Source: Ilumatobacter fluminis (GTDB lineage: Bacteria > Actinomycetota > Acidimicrobiia > Acidimicrobiales > Ilumatobacteraceae). From it: a DNA stretch of 64,000 nucleotides. Below the pieces are notes generated by a model. It was not told the origin of the DNA, ran no database searches, and worked only from the letters and a program-made list of their open reading frames with translations. Below are positions 51,148 through 59,714 of this stretch, piece by piece. Within the stretch, counting starts at the first letter, position 1. Each line of letters starts with the position of its first letter. Location: positions 3,070,001-3,134,000 of the forward strand of contig NZ_SOAU01000001.1 in assembly GCF_004364865.1 (NCBI RefSeq), in the 5' to 3' direction. A program made the translations under genes and the position numbers.

Positions 51148-51951
51148 TCACAGCACGATGGCCGAGTCGTCGGTGAAGGTCGGCTCGAAACACAACCCGC
51201 CGCCGCCCGACGGCGACTCGCCCAGCGCTGCCGCGGTGAGCAGCGTGATCCGCTCCATGCCCGCCACCGTCGGGAGCCCGTCGGCGCCGACGAGTTCGAG
51301 TTCCTGCTCGTCGGCGACGGCGGTGCCCCAGTCGACCAGCACCACCGTCGGGCGGTCGGTGGCCCGCTGCCGGATGACGTCGTTCAGTTCGGCGCTGGCC
51401 TCGTCGATCTCGCTCCGGGTGTAGAGCAGCACCGGCACCGCGCCGATGTCGTCGAGCACCTCGTCGAGCGCAACACCGAACTCGTCGGGGGTGGTGTCGA
51501 GGTGATGCCCGAACATGAGCCCGATCACCTGCCAGTCGTCGGCCACGTCGATGACGAGTTCGTCGACCACCTCGTCGGCGAACCCGATGTATCGGCCGAG
51601 TTCGGCTTCGATGCCGACCTGCCACCCGAGCCCGGTCAGGATGTCGCAGGCGATCCCCTCGGCGCGTGGGGTGAGCGTCAGCATCGCCGAGTCACCGATC
51701 AGCAGGAGCCGGTCGCCGGCGGCGGCGTCACCGACCGGCGCCGTGATCGGCTCGACTTCCGGGAGGGTGGTCGGTGGGGGCAGCGTCGCCGGGACGATCG
51801 TGGACGAGATCGGCGTCGGCGCCTCGGGGACCCCGCCGAGGGCAACCGTGTCGGGCACGTCGGGCAGCGTCGACACGGCGTCGTCACCCTCGCCACAGGC
51901 GGACGCGACGAGCGCGATCACACCGACGAGTCCGAGTAGCGCCCGCTCCAT
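51148..51951 (-). CDS. SGNH-like lipoprotein with degenerate catalytic dyad
   Basis: 267 residues. Signal MERALLGLVGVIALVASAC with lipobox, Pro/Thr linker, then block I LLLIGDSAML of the SGNH/GDSL hydrolases. At the C-terminal end, where active members read DGxHxTxxG, this one reads ADGLPTVAG, so the catalytic His is absent; the Asp remains. Likely extracytoplasmic and possibly non-catalytic, or using another residue. Mature length fits a minimal SGNH domain. Confidence 0.65.
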   Translation of the reverse strand: MERALLGLVGVIALVASACGEGDDAVSTLPDVPDTVALGGVPEAPTPISSTIVPATLPPPTTLPEVEPITAPVGDAAAGDRLLLIGDSAMLTLTPRAEGIACDILTGLGWQVGIEAELGRYIGFADEVVDELVIDVADDWQVIGLMFGHHLDTTPDEFGVALDEVLDDIGAVPVLLYTRSEIDEASAELNDVIRQRATDRPTVVLVDWGTAVADEQELELVGADGLPTVAGMERITLLTAAALGESPSGGGGLCFEPTFTDDSAIVL

Positions 51952-52035
51952 GACCAGCCATTCAAGCCGACGGGCGGGCCCGCGCCACGCGCGAGCCCGC
52001 CCGTGCGGCAGGTTCTGGGTGTTGTCGGACTCGAC

Positions 52036-52407
52036 TCAGCGGTTGCGGAGCGAGTCGCGGATCTCGGTGAGCAGCTCGACCTCGGTCGGGCCGGCCTCTT
52101 CCTCCGGAGCCTCGGCCTTCCACTTGTTGTAGGCCTTGATGAGGAGGAACAGGATGAACGAGACGGCGATGAAGTCGATGACTGCTCCGAGCACCAGACC
52201 GATGCTGATGAACGAGTCGCCGATGTCGAAGCCGATGCTCGCGTAGTTGGGCTCGCCGAAGATGGCGGCGAGGAGCGGCGTGATGACGCCCTCGATGATC
52301 TTGTCGACGATCTGCTTGAAGTACAGCGCCATCACCAAGCCGACGGCGATCGTGACGACGTCGCCCTTGTTGATGAAGTCTCTGAACTCTTTGATCATGT
52401 TCTGCAT
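52036..52407 (-). CDS. mscL: Large-conductance mechanosensitive channel
   Basis: 123 residues. FRDFINKGDVVTIAVGLVMA (first helix), GAVIDFIAVSFILFLLIKA (second) and the basic/acidic C-terminal bundle are exactly MscL-like. Opens under membrane tension to release solutes. A second in-frame Met (MIKEF) three codons downstream is an equally good start. Confidence 0.95.
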   Translation of the reverse strand: MQNMIKEFRDFINKGDVVTIAVGLVMALYFKQIVDKIIEGVITPLLAAIFGEPNYASIGFDIGDSFISIGLVLGAVIDFIAVSFILFLLIKAYNKWKAEAPEEEAGPTEVELLTEIRDSLRNR

Positions 52408-52560
52408 TGCTGGTTCTCTTTCTGTGGTCGGTTGGCCCCCGGTCGTCCAGTCTGGCAGAACGCGCGTACTCGGCCGAGCGATCCTCGGGCCGACGGTCTA
52501 CGGTGTGCAGCGCATGCGACGCCCCGACGCCACGGCCACGACCGCCACCACGACGACCTG

Positions 52561-53985
52561 ATGGGCCCGACCTACGACCTCGTCATCGTCGGCATGGGCT
52601 CGGGCGGGACCCTCGCCGCCGAGTTCGCCGCCGGCGAAGTGGGCCTCAAGGTCGCCGCGGTCGAGCGGGGCCCGATCGGCGGCGACTGCCTCTGGACGGG
52701 CTGTGTGCCATCGAAGACGTTGCTGGCGAGCGCCCGGGTGGCGCACACCGTCCGGACGGCCGACCGCTTCGGTATCACCGGCGGCGAACCCGAGGTCGAT
52801 CTCGACGCCGTGTGGGCCCGGACCAAGGATGTCCAGGGCCAGATCGCCGCGACCGACGACCACCCCGACCGGTTCCGACAGATGGGTGTCGACGTCATCG
52901 AGGGCACGGCTCGCATCACCGGCTACCGCCAGGTCACCGTCACCACCGACGAGGGCGAGGTGCAACTCGACACGCGCTACACGCTCGTCTGTACTGGGAG
53001 TCGTCCGGCCGTGCCGGCGATCGACGGGATCGAATCGGTCGACGTATTGACCAGCGAGAACCTGTTCACACTCGAACGGCCGCCGTCGTCGCTCGTGATG
53101 ATCGGCGGCGGTCCGATCGCCACCGAGCTCGCGCAGGCCATGGTGCGCCTCGGCGTCCCGACGACCGTGATCGAACAGGCACACCGCCTCGTCCCGCGCG
53201 ACGAACCCGAACTCGCCGATCGGCTGGGTCAGATCCTGCGAGAGGAAGGGGTCGATCTGCGCCTCGCCACGACGGCGACCGCCGTTCGGCGCGGCGGCGA
53301 CGGCGTCGTCGTCGAGACGACCGAAGGTGAGTTCACGGCCGAAGGGCTGCTGGTCGCCACCGGGAGGATCGCGAACGTCGACGACCTCGGTCTCGACGCG
53401 TTCGGTGTTCCGGTCTCGGCCGCCGGAGCCGACGTCGACGAACGCAACCGAACGCTGGTCCCCAACATCTACGTGGTGGGCGACGCGGCAGCCGACCGTC
53501 CTCGCTTCACCCACGCGGCGGCGCACGATGCCGTCCTGGCGGTGCGCGACATGTTCTTCCCCGGGCGCGGGCAGCCCGCTCATCTCGTGCCGTGGTGCAC
53601 CTTCACCGATCCCGAGCTCGCCCATGCCGGTCTCACTGCCGCCGAGGCCCGTGAACGGCACGGAGAACGGAACGTCACCGTCTTCCGGCACGAACTCGCC
53701 GAGAACGACCGGGCACGGGCCGACGGCACCACCGAGGGGTCGATCATCGTGGTTGCGGCAAACGACCGCATCGTCGGCGCCCACGCGCTGGCACCGGGTG
53801 CAGGCGAACTGATCCACGAACTGGCGCTGGCGATCCGCTTCGGGATCGGCGTCGACGAGCTCTCCGACCTCGTGCACATCTACCCGACGATCGCCTCGGG
53901 GATCGGCCGCATCGGCGCCGACCGATCGTTCGACACCGGCCGCAAGTTCCGCGCCGTCGCCCGCCTCAGCCGCATCTTCGGCTGA
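52561..53985 (+). CDS. Pyridine nucleotide-disulfide oxidoreductase (mercuric/dihydrolipoyl reductase family)
   Basis: 474 residues from ATG 52561. FAD site IVGMGSGGTLAAE, redox disulfide Cys43 and Cys48 in GGDCLWTGCVPSKT, NAD site MIGGGPIATELAQ, ATGRIANVDDLG, and a C-terminal dimerisation domain with HIYPTIASG where lipoamide dehydrogenases have HPT. No N-terminal HMA domain for mercury. Likely a flavoprotein disulfide reductase of unknown substrate. Not linked to the 2-oxoacid dehydrogenase genes. Confidence 0.85.
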   Translation: MGPTYDLVIVGMGSGGTLAAEFAAGEVGLKVAAVERGPIGGDCLWTGCVPSKTLLASARVAHTVRTADRFGITGGEPEVDLDAVWARTKDVQGQIAATDDHPDRFRQMGVDVIEGTARITGYRQVTVTTDEGEVQLDTRYTLVCTGSRPAVPAIDGIESVDVLTSENLFTLERPPSSLVMIGGGPIATELAQAMVRLGVPTTVIEQAHRLVPRDEPELADRLGQILREEGVDLRLATTATAVRRGGDGVVVETTEGEFTAEGLLVATGRIANVDDLGLDAFGVPVSAAGADVDERNRTLVPNIYVVGDAAADRPRFTHAAAHDAVLAVRDMFFPGRGQPAHLVPWCTFTDPELAHAGLTAAEARERHGERNVTVFRHELAENDRARADGTTEGSIIVVAANDRIVGAHALAPGAGELIHELALAIRFGIGVDELSDLVHIYPTIASGIGRIGADRSFDTGRKFRAVARLSRIFG

Positions 53986-53993
53986 GGCAGTGC

Positions 53994-55235
53994 TCAGACC
54001 GCCGTCGGCTGGGGCGGTTTGACGTCGCTGAAGCGGTCGACCTTGCGCAGGGTCGGGAAGAAGATCGCGAACGAGCCGGCGATCAGCATGGTGATCGCAC
54101 CGCCGCCTGCAATCGCCCATGGCAGCCCGAACGCACGCGCAGCGACACCGCTCTCGAAGGCGCCGAGCTCGTTCGACGCACCGATGAACACGCCCTCGAC
54201 CGCGCTGACCCGGCCGAGCTGGTCGTTCGGTGTGGCGAGCGGGACGATCGAGCCCCGGATGAACATCGACACCATGTCGGCACCCGACAGCACGACGAGC
54301 GCGACGAACGCCACGGCGTAGCTGGTGGTGACGCCGAAGACGACGGTGCCGGCACCGAAGATCGCCACGACCCACAACAGGGTCGGGCCGACGCGCCGTT
54401 GCACCGGTCGCACAGCGAGCACCACGGCCATCACCGCAGCGCCGATACCCGGCGCCGCACGCAACCAGCCGTAGGCGATGTCGCCGACGCCCAGCCGCTC
54501 CTCAGCAACCGCCGGGATCAGTGCGACCGCACCGCCGAACAGCACGGCGAACAGATCGAGGCTGATCGCCGCGAGCACGATCGGTGTGCGGCGGACGAAG
54601 CGCAGGCCCTCCATCGCGTTCCCGAGCGTTGGCCTCCCGGTCGAGCGCTCCTGCGGGCGTTCGAACCGGATCAGCAGCAGGAACGGTGCCGCCGCCAACT
54701 GCAGCGCCCCGGCGACCAGGTAGGCGACGTCGGGTCCCTGGACGTAGATGAACCCGCCGAGCACCGGCCCGATGATCGACGACGCCGTGAACGTGGCCGT
54801 CCAGAGCGCGATCACCTGCGGGAACTCGTCGACCGGGGCGATCAGCGGTGCCATCGATCGCCGAGCCGGGTTGAGCATCGCATCGGCGGTGCCGAAGGCA
54901 AGCGCGACGAAGAGGAAGGGCCAGATGCTCGTCGGTTCGGAACGGGCGACGGCGACGAGGGCGAGACAGCACACGACGCGGACGATCATGAACGCGAAGC
55001 TGATGCGGCGACGGTCGAACCGGTCGGCGACCCAACCGGACACCAGCACCAGGAACGCGGCGGGCAGGAACTGGGCGAGGCCGAGCCAGCCGATGTCGAG
55101 CTCGTTGCCCGTGATGTCGAACACGTGCTTGAACAACACGGTGACGAAGATGTTGAGACCGACGGCGGCGAGCGCGGTCGACGTCAGGTAGAGGCGCACC
55201 GAACGGTGCCGGAGCACCCGTCGGGCATCGGCCAT
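53994..55235 (-). CDS. MFS transporter (EntS/permease-like)
   Basis: 413 residues, 12 predicted helices. The MFS loop 2-3 motif appears as GWVADRFDRRRISFAF and a repeat motif is seen in the second half. Fit is to the DHA/EntS-type drug or siderophore exporters. Substrate unknown. Convergent with the flavoprotein gene. Confidence 0.85.
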   Translation of the reverse strand: MADARRVLRHRSVRLYLTSTALAAVGLNIFVTVLFKHVFDITGNELDIGWLGLAQFLPAAFLVLVSGWVADRFDRRRISFAFMIVRVVCCLALVAVARSEPTSIWPFLFVALAFGTADAMLNPARRSMAPLIAPVDEFPQVIALWTATFTASSIIGPVLGGFIYVQGPDVAYLVAGALQLAAAPFLLLIRFERPQERSTGRPTLGNAMEGLRFVRRTPIVLAAISLDLFAVLFGGAVALIPAVAEERLGVGDIAYGWLRAAPGIGAAVMAVVLAVRPVQRRVGPTLLWVVAIFGAGTVVFGVTTSYAVAFVALVVLSGADMVSMFIRGSIVPLATPNDQLGRVSAVEGVFIGASNELGAFESGVAARAFGLPWAIAGGGAITMLIAGSFAIFFPTLRKVDRFSDVKPPQPTAV

Positions 55236-55383
55236 GGCGGCACGCTACCGGTCGGTCCTCACGTGCAGACCGGCCGCGCGATCAGGTGACGCGTATGACC
55301 GTTGTGTTGCAGAACGCGCGTCGTTTCCGCGCGACTCCGTAATTCCGGCGTAGCAGAAGGGACCGATGGGTTACACATGGTCC

Positions 55384-55623
55384 ATGACCAACGCCACACT
55401 CTTCGCCACGCTTCGGCTGGGCGCCGTGCTGAGCGTGGTCGCGGCGGGCTTGGCGGCCGGATTGAGCCTCATCGGTGAGGTGTCGCAGTGGTCGCTGGTC
55501 ATCGCCGTGGCCGCCGCCAGTTTCGTCCTCAGCTGGATCCAGGTCGGCCGCGTCGAGCGCGGCGACGACCCCCGCCTCGCCATGGTCCTCGCCGACACCC
55601 GCGTCGGTCGAGCCCTCGGCTAG
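55384..55623 (+). CDS. Small two-helix membrane protein, DUF4229-like
   Basis: 79 residues from ATG 55384. Two hydrophobic helices (LGAVLSVVAAGLAAGLSLI, SLVIAVAAASFVLSW) and a basic/acidic C-terminal tail (RVERGDDPRLA). Resembles the actinobacterial DUF4229 small membrane proteins, which have unknown function. Transcribed towards the LLM oxidoreductase gene, 34 bases upstream of it. Confidence 0.6.
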   Translation: MTNATLFATLRLGAVLSVVAAGLAAGLSLIGEVSQWSLVIAVAAASFVLSWIQVGRVERGDDPRLAMVLADTRVGRALG

Positions 55624-55657
55624 CACCCAACACCGCCACGTGTGACACCATCCGGAC

Positions 55658-56554
55658 ATGAAGGTCCGGATCGGCTACGGCCTCGGCACGCGCACCACCC
55701 TCCACGACGAACGCTTCGGTCTCGTCGTCGACGAACTCGAACGTCACGGCTTCGACAGCCTGTGGGTGTCGGAGAAGATCGGCGGTGACGCCCCCGACCC
55801 GATGGTCGCGATGTCGTACGCGGCCGGCCGCACCACGAACCTGAAGTTCGGGATGTCGGTGATGGTGCTGCCTGGTCGGAACCCGATCGTGCTCGCCAAG
55901 GCATTGGCCACGCTCGGCACGATGTCGGGCGGTCGCCTGCTCCCGGCGTTCGGGCTCGGCCAGGTCCACCCGATGGAGCAGCAGGCGTTCGGGGTCGACC
56001 GCAAGGAACGGGCGGCGTGGTTCGACGAGGCGATGTCGGTCATGCGCCAGTGCTGGACCGGCGAGCCGGTCGTGCACGACGGCGAACGTTTCCACTACGA
56101 CGGCGTGCGCGTGCGCCCGGTGCCGAAGCGAATGGACGTCTGGCTCGGCGGCATCGCGCCGTCCGAACTCAAGCGGGTCGGGCGCCTCGCCGACGGCTGG
56201 TTGCCCTCGTTCGTCACGCCGGCCGACGCGGCCGCCGGTCGCGAGGTGATCGAGCAGGTCTGCACCGAGCACAACCGCGAGATCGAAGACGATCACTACG
56301 GTGTCCTGATCCCCTACTCGCTGGGCGATGCGCCGACGCCGCTGCTCGAGCAGTTGGCGAAGAGACGGCCCGATCTCGACCCGAGCGAGCTCGTCCCGAC
56401 GAGCTGGGAGGCTCTCCGGTCGCTCATCGGTCGCTTCGTCGACATCGGCACCAGCAAGTTCGTCGTCCTTCCGATCGACGAACCCACCACCGTCGACGCC
56501 TGGCAGACCCACCTCACCGAAGCCGCCGACGCCCTCCTCCCCCTCGAGACCTAG
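55658..56554 (+). CDS. LLM-class flavin/F420-dependent oxidoreductase
   Basis: 298 residues. Luciferase-like monooxygenase TIM barrel: MKVRIGYGLGTRT at the start, LKFGMSVMVLPGRNPIVLAKALATL, GRLLPAFGLG, and the C-terminal GRLADGWLPSF. Typical of actinobacterial F420-dependent oxidoreductases. Cofactor inferred from family and lineage only. Confidence 0.88.
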   Translation: MKVRIGYGLGTRTTLHDERFGLVVDELERHGFDSLWVSEKIGGDAPDPMVAMSYAAGRTTNLKFGMSVMVLPGRNPIVLAKALATLGTMSGGRLLPAFGLGQVHPMEQQAFGVDRKERAAWFDEAMSVMRQCWTGEPVVHDGERFHYDGVRVRPVPKRMDVWLGGIAPSELKRVGRLADGWLPSFVTPADAAAGREVIEQVCTEHNREIEDDHYGVLIPYSLGDAPTPLLEQLAKRRPDLDPSELVPTSWEALRSLIGRFVDIGTSKFVVLPIDEPTTVDAWQTHLTEAADALLPLET

Positions 56555-56563
56555 CGAACAGAT

Positions 56564-56609
56564 GGGGTCGGATACGTTTCGTCGGTCCCGACGAAACGTA
56601 TCCGACCCC
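56564..56609. repeat. Perfect 22-base palindrome, GGGGTCGGATACG family
   Basis: Left arm 56564-56585 (ggggtcggatacgtttcgtc, then gg), loop tc, right arm 56588-56609. Lies between convergent genes, and the last base of the right arm is part of the lipBA stop (cta on the plus strand, 56609-56611). It is preceded by aacagat, the same leader as in the 33188 copy, joining the two families. Confidence 0.9.
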
Positions 56610-58264
56610 TAGGACAGGGTGACGGGGGTGGTGACCGATTCGGCGGCTTGCTTGGCGTGGTAGCTCGAGCGGGTCAGCGGGCTGGCCTCGACGTGGCCGA
56701 TGCCGAGGTCTTCGCCGATCTGCTTCCAGCGGGCGAACTCGTCGGGTTCCGCCCAGCGCGACACGGGCAGGTGATGCGTCGTCGGACGGAGATACTGGCC
56801 GATCGTGACGATGTCGCACCCGATCCCTGCGAGGTCGGCCAGCGTGGCGACGACCTCGTCGTCGGTCTCGCCGACACCGACCATCAGGCTCGACTTGGTG
56901 ACGAGCCCGGCCTCCTTCGCCCACGAGAGCACCGCCAGGCTGCGTGCGTAGCCCGCCGAGGGGCGCACGGCCCGCTGGAGGCGGGGCACCGTCTCGACGT
57001 TGTGGTTGAGCACGTCGGGTCGGACGGCGAACAGCAGCTCGAGCGAGTCGAGCGAGCCCTTGGCGTCGGAGATCAGCGTCTCGACGCGCGTGGCGGGTCG
57101 GCGCAGCCGGATCGCCTCGACACAGGCGGCGATGTGGGCCATGCCGCCGTCGGCGAGATCGTCGCGGGCAACCATGGTGAGCACGGCGTGGTCGAGCCCG
57201 AGCCGGTCGACCGCCTCGGCGACCCGCTGCGGCTCGTCGGCCTCGGGCCCGAGCGGCTTGCGTGTGTCGACGAGGCAGAACCCGCACGCACGTGTGCAGC
57301 GTTCGCCGAGCACCATGAAGGTCGCCGTGCCGTCGCTCCAGCACTCGGAGAGGTTGGGACAGCCGGCGTCCTCGCACACGGTCACGAGCGACAGTTCGCG
57401 CATCGTCTTCTTGAGCGAGACGACCTCTGCGTTCAGGTCGACTTTCGGGCGGAGCCAGTCGGGCTTGCGGCTCTCGATCTGGAGTCCCTCGGTGACCCCG
57501 GCGGCCTCCAGGCGGGCGTGCGACCGCGGCCGGAACGTGACCTTCTCACCGGGCCCCTCGCCACGGGAGAACGGGGTGAGGTCGGCGGTCCGGTGCTGCC
57601 ACTGCACGTCGTGGCGATCGACCGCTCCCCCGCCCCACCGGTCGGCGGCGAGCCGGACGAGGATGTCGACGACCTGTTCCGTCGAGGCGTCGACGCCCTC
57701 CTCGGACAACGAGGTGACGGGCCGATCGGCGATCCCGCACGCGACGATGTGCTCGCGCATGTAGCGCATGTCGGTCGTGAGGTTGAGCGCGAAGCCGTGC
57801 ATGGTGCGCCCGCCCTTCAGACGGACACCGATCGCCGCGATCTTGCGCGGCTCGTGACCGTTCACGTCGACCCAGACGCCCGGATAGTCGGGCAGGCGGC
57901 CGGCATCGGGCACCCCGAGCTCGGTCAGGGTGTCGATCAGCAGGTCTTCGACCGCGTTGACGTGCTGGAGCGAACCCTTCACGTTGGGCAGGTTCACGAT
58001 CGGGTACCCGACCAGCTGACCGGGCCCGTGGTAGGTGATGTCGCCGCCACGCTTGACCTTCACGAAGTCGGCGCCCACCGCCGCGGGCTCGCACCGGAGG
58101 TTGGTGTCGAGGTCGGCGTGGGGGCCGTACGTGAAGACGTGGTCGTGCTCGAGCAGCAGCAGGTGCTGCTCGTGCCCGTGATCGAAGAGGGCCTGCTGGA
58201 GGGCCAGCGCCTCGCGGTAGGGCACCCGCCCCAGCCAGCGGGCTCGGAGCGGGGCCGTACTCAT
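56609..58264 (-). CDS. lipBA: Fused octanoyltransferase LipB and lipoyl synthase LipA
   Basis: 551 residues from ATG 58264. Residues 1-215 are LipB: RGGDITYHGPGQLVGYPI, catalytic Lys141 in RKIAAIGV, and catalytic Cys176 in ACGIAD. Residues from about 260 to the end are LipA: auxiliary cluster Cys297, Cys302 and Cys308 (C-x4-C-x5-C), radical-SAM CTRACGFC (323, 327, 330) and terminal RSSYHAKQ. Normally two genes, here one frame with no stop between. It transfers octanoate from ACP to the lipoyl domain and inserts sulfur. Last gene of lpdA-sucB-lipBA, one base after the sucB stop. Confidence 0.94.
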   Translation of the reverse strand: MSTAPLRARWLGRVPYREALALQQALFDHGHEQHLLLLEHDHVFTYGPHADLDTNLRCEPAAVGADFVKVKRGGDITYHGPGQLVGYPIVNLPNVKGSLQHVNAVEDLLIDTLTELGVPDAGRLPDYPGVWVDVNGHEPRKIAAIGVRLKGGRTMHGFALNLTTDMRYMREHIVACGIADRPVTSLSEEGVDASTEQVVDILVRLAADRWGGGAVDRHDVQWQHRTADLTPFSRGEGPGEKVTFRPRSHARLEAAGVTEGLQIESRKPDWLRPKVDLNAEVVSLKKTMRELSLVTVCEDAGCPNLSECWSDGTATFMVLGERCTRACGFCLVDTRKPLGPEADEPQRVAEAVDRLGLDHAVLTMVARDDLADGGMAHIAACVEAIRLRRPATRVETLISDAKGSLDSLELLFAVRPDVLNHNVETVPRLQRAVRPSAGYARSLAVLSWAKEAGLVTKSSLMVGVGETDDEVVATLADLAGIGCDIVTIGQYLRPTTHHLPVSRWAEPDEFARWKQIGEDLGIGHVEASPLTRSSYHAKQAAESVTTPVTLS

Positions 58265-58265
58265 G

Positions 58266-59666
58266 TCAGAGTTCAGCGCTCCAGTCACGCGTCTCCAGGA
58301 TCTCCTTGACCCGCTTGAGGAAGCCGGCGGCGTAGGCGCCGTCGAACGCACGGTGGTCCCAGCTCATGGCGAGGTTGCCGACCGGGTGGATGGCGATGGC
58401 CTCGCCACCGTCGGGGCCCTGCACGACGACCGGCTTGCGCACGATGGCGTCGGTCGAGATGATGCCGACCTGGGGCTGGTTGATGATCGGCATCGTGAGC
58501 ACCGAACCGGCCGAACCGTTGTTCGAGATGGTGAACGTGCCACCCGAGATCTCGTCGGGGCCGAGCTTGCGCTCACGGGCCCGGTTGGCGAGATCGCTGA
58601 TCTCGTGTGCGATCGCCTTCAGACGCTTCGTCTCGGCGTTGCGGATCACCGGCGCCAGGAGACCCTCGTAGTCGAGGTCGACCGCGATGCCGAGATCGAT
58701 GAAGTTGTGCACGAGGAGCTCGTCACCCGACACGCTCGCATTGAGGTGCGGGAACTCGCCGAGACCGTCGATGATCGCACGGCTGATGAAGGGCAGGTAG
58801 GTGAGGCTGAAGCCCTCGCTGGCCTTGAACTCGGCCTTGACCTTGCTGCGGGTGGCGTCGACGTTCGCGAAGTCGACCTCGACGACGCTGAACGCATGCG
58901 GGGAGGTGGCCTTCGACATCACCATGTGGTCGCCGGTGAGGCGACGGATCTTCGAGAGCCGCACCACCTCGTCGCGCTCGTCGGCTTCGACCTTCGGGGC
59001 GGCCGGAGCGGGCGCAGCGGCCGGCGCCGGGGCGGGAGCCGCAGTCGGAGCGGCCGCAGGAGCAGGAGCGGCCGCAGGAGCCGGAGCCGGGGCGGGCGAG
59101 CTGCCGTGGGTGTCGATGTGGTCGAGGACGTCTTCGCGGGTGATGCGGCCGCCGGGACCCGTGCCGTTGATCGAGTCGGGATCGAGCCCGTGCTCGTTCA
59201 CCAGGCGGCGCACCACCGGCGACAGGAGTCGGTTGTCGCCCGCCGTGGCCGGGGCGGGTTCGGGCGCAGGAGCAGGAGCAGGAGCCGGTGCCGGCTCGGG
59301 AGCAGGTGCCGGTGCCGGTGCGGGCGCAGGAGCAGGAGCAGGCGCAGGAGCCGGAGCAGGCTCGGGGGCCGAAGCCGGCGCTGCTGCGGGCTCGGGTGCG
59401 GGTTCGGGGGCCGGGGCGGGTGCCGCACCGGCGTCGTCACCGACGACGGCCACCACGGTGCCGACCTCGATCGTGTCGCCTTCGGCGGCGCGGATCTCGG
59501 TCACCGTGCCGGCAACCGGGGAGGGGACCTCGGTGTCGACCTTGTCGGTGCTGACCTCGAACAACGGCTCGTCGGCCGCGACCGAGTCGCCGACCTGTTT
59601 GAACCACTGCGTGATCGTTCCTTCGGTGACCGTTTCACCGAGCTGGGGAAGGGTGACGTCTGCCAT
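58266..59666 (-). CDS. sucB: 2-oxoacid dehydrogenase E2, dihydrolipoyl acyltransferase (SucB type)
   Basis: 466 residues. One lipoyl domain (1-75, lipoylated Lys42 in STDKVDTEV), a long Ala/Pro linker, a peripheral-subunit-binding domain (LLSPVVRRLVNEHGLDPDSI), a second Ala/Pro linker, and the catalytic domain ending with SWDHRAFDGA (His-Asp active site). Transfers acyl groups to CoA in a 2-oxoglutarate or branched-chain complex. Start lies 48 bases downstream of lpdA. Since kgd lacks a lipoyl domain, this E2 probably provides it. Confidence 0.92.
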   Translation of the reverse strand: MADVTLPQLGETVTEGTITQWFKQVGDSVAADEPLFEVSTDKVDTEVPSPVAGTVTEIRAAEGDTIEVGTVVAVVGDDAGAAPAPAPEPAPEPAAAPASAPEPAPAPAPAPAPAPAPAPAPAPEPAPAPAPAPAPEPAPATAGDNRLLSPVVRRLVNEHGLDPDSINGTGPGGRITREDVLDHIDTHGSSPAPAPAPAAAPAPAAAPTAAPAPAPAAAPAPAAPKVEADERDEVVRLSKIRRLTGDHMVMSKATSPHAFSVVEVDFANVDATRSKVKAEFKASEGFSLTYLPFISRAIIDGLGEFPHLNASVSGDELLVHNFIDLGIAVDLDYEGLLAPVIRNAETKRLKAIAHEISDLANRARERKLGPDEISGGTFTISNNGSAGSVLTMPIINQPQVGIISTDAIVRKPVVVQGPDGGEAIAIHPVGNLAMSWDHRAFDGAYAAGFLKRVKEILETRDWSAEL

Positions 59667-59714
59667 GTTCTTGGGTGTCCTCTTGATCGTGGTGGAGGGG
59701 GTGGTGAGCGTGGA

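Noticed and set aside
52561-53985. Mercuric reductase
   Set aside because: Lacks the HMA domain and the C-terminal Cys pair of MerA; no other mer genes nearby.
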